DNA of 6,434 nt, taken from positions 1-6,434 of the forward strand of contig OMSY01000060.1 in assembly GCA_900313875.1 (NCBI GenBank), written 5' to 3'. This document shows positions 5,844-6,434 of the stretch, in pieces. Made by a program: the position numbers and the translations under genes. Each line of letters opens with the position of its first letter. Positions within the stretch are counted from its first letter, which is position 1. The notes beneath the pieces were generated by a model. That model was not told where the DNA came from. It made no database searches and saw only the letters and a list, made by a program, of their open reading frames with translations. The DNA comes from an uncultured Actinomycetes bacterium. GTDB taxonomy: Bacteria; Actinomycetota; Coriobacteriia; Coriobacteriales; RUG844.

Positions 5844-6434
5844 TTACATGTTCAGCTGGAATTCCCCGCCGATGACCTCCCTGGTCGTCGACCTGAGCCA
5901 TTCGAGCGGGTCGTCGACCTTGTAGTCACCGGTGAAGGCGGCATTCTGCCGGGCGAGTTCATCGGTGTAGTCCTTGACGGCGTAGACGGCGAACCGGGTG
6001 CCGTCGTCATGGTTGACGAGCGGGGTCCAGGCGACGTTCTGTATCTCGATGCCGTTGTCGCTCTTGACGAAATCGCAGCTCAGCATGCCCTCGAGTGAGC
6101 TGTCGGGCTTGGCGGTCGCATGGTTGCTCAGGAAGTTGCCGAGTGAGTACGCCACGAGCGTACGGTGCCCGGATGTCCCCTGGAGCCATTGCAGCGACTG
6201 GATGATGTGCGGATGCGAGCCCATCACCACGTCGACGTCGAGGTCGGCGAGCAGCTGGGCGAACCTCTTCTGCTCGTCATCGAGCTCATGGGTGTGCTCC
6301 GTGCCCCAGTGCATTGCCACGAGCACCACATCGCTCTGCTGCTTGGCCTTCCTGACGTCGGAGCGGATACGGTCCTCGTCCATGATGCTCACGGTGTACC
6401 AGGGCAGTGCCCCCTTCTCGTATCCGTTGAGACC
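5844..6434 (-). CDS. CapA family (poly-gamma-glutamate synthesis type) metallophosphatase-like protein; 5'-truncated by window edge
   Basis: C-terminal 196 residues of a CapA/PgsA-type protein of the calcineurin-like phosphoesterase superfamily. Members are usually cell-surface or exported, and CapA itself takes part in poly-gamma-glutamate capsule formation, though many homologues have no assigned role. The frame is open to the right edge (GLNGYEKGALPWYTV...), so the GTG at 6392 is internal and not a start; the N-terminal half, including any signal peptide and the first metal ligands, is outside. Motifs, numbered from the edge: SDVVLVAMHWG (34-44), GSHPHIIQ (72-79), and LVAYSLGNFLSNH (93-105). 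HWG and HPH are the conserved histidine motifs of the family. The stop is TAA (complement of 5844-5846), and the gene converges on the zinc-ribbon gene. The family call is firm, but no capsule genes are visible, so the specific role is open. Confidence 0.92.
   Translation of the reverse strand, partial: GLNGYEKGALPWYTVSIMDEDRIRSDVRKAKQQSDVVLVAMHWGTEHTHELDDEQKRFAQLLADLDVDVVMGSHPHIIQSLQWLQGTSGHRTLVAYSLGNFLSNHATAKPDSSLEGMLSCDFVKSDNGIEIQNVAWTPLVNHDDGTRFAVYAVKDYTDELARQNAAFTGDYKVDDPLEWLRSTTREVIGGEFQLNM

Overview
The window is G+C-rich (roughly two thirds by eye) and densely coding. Five genes read left to right and one partial gene reads right to left from the right edge. Long open frames antisense to the real genes are what such base composition produces. 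The two-subunit glycine decarboxylase, the gene order and the codon use fit an anaerobic high-GC Gram-positive, and my best guess is Actinomycetota, class Coriobacteriia. That placement is inference from general appearance; there is no rRNA or other phylogenetic marker here.

Region 1 (1-4749) is the downstream part of a glycine cleavage operon: gcvPA (5' end cut off), gcvPB, a lipoate-protein ligase (lplA-like) and lpdA. The genes overlap or are separated by at most 26 bases, so they are almost certainly co-transcribed. P-protein (GcvPA plus GcvPB) decarboxylates glycine and passes the aminomethyl group to the lipoyl arm of H-protein. The ligase attaches lipoate to H-protein, and Lpd reoxidises the dihydrolipoyl arm with NAD+. 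gcvT and gcvH are not in the window and probably lie upstream of base 1.

Region 2 (4750-4865) is a 116-base intergenic stretch. It holds a long, nearly perfect inverted repeat (15-bp arms) that looks like a REP-type palindrome, followed by an AT-richer patch that may be the promoter of the next gene. Region 3 (4866-5729) encodes an uncharacterised 287-residue protein: an N-terminal helical/coiled-coil segment, two zinc ribbons, a long acidic Pro/Glu/Ala linker and a third zinc ribbon. A strong intrinsic terminator follows at about 5762-5799.

Region 4 (5844-6434, minus strand) is the C-terminal part of a CapA-family (poly-gamma-glutamate synthesis type) metallophosphatase-like protein, convergent with the zinc-ribbon gene and cut off by the right edge.

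Most of the window is recognisable core metabolism. I see no CRISPR, tRNA, rRNA, insertion sequence or defence locus. I cannot support a claim of a new biological system; the least explained items are the palindrome and the triple zinc-ribbon protein.
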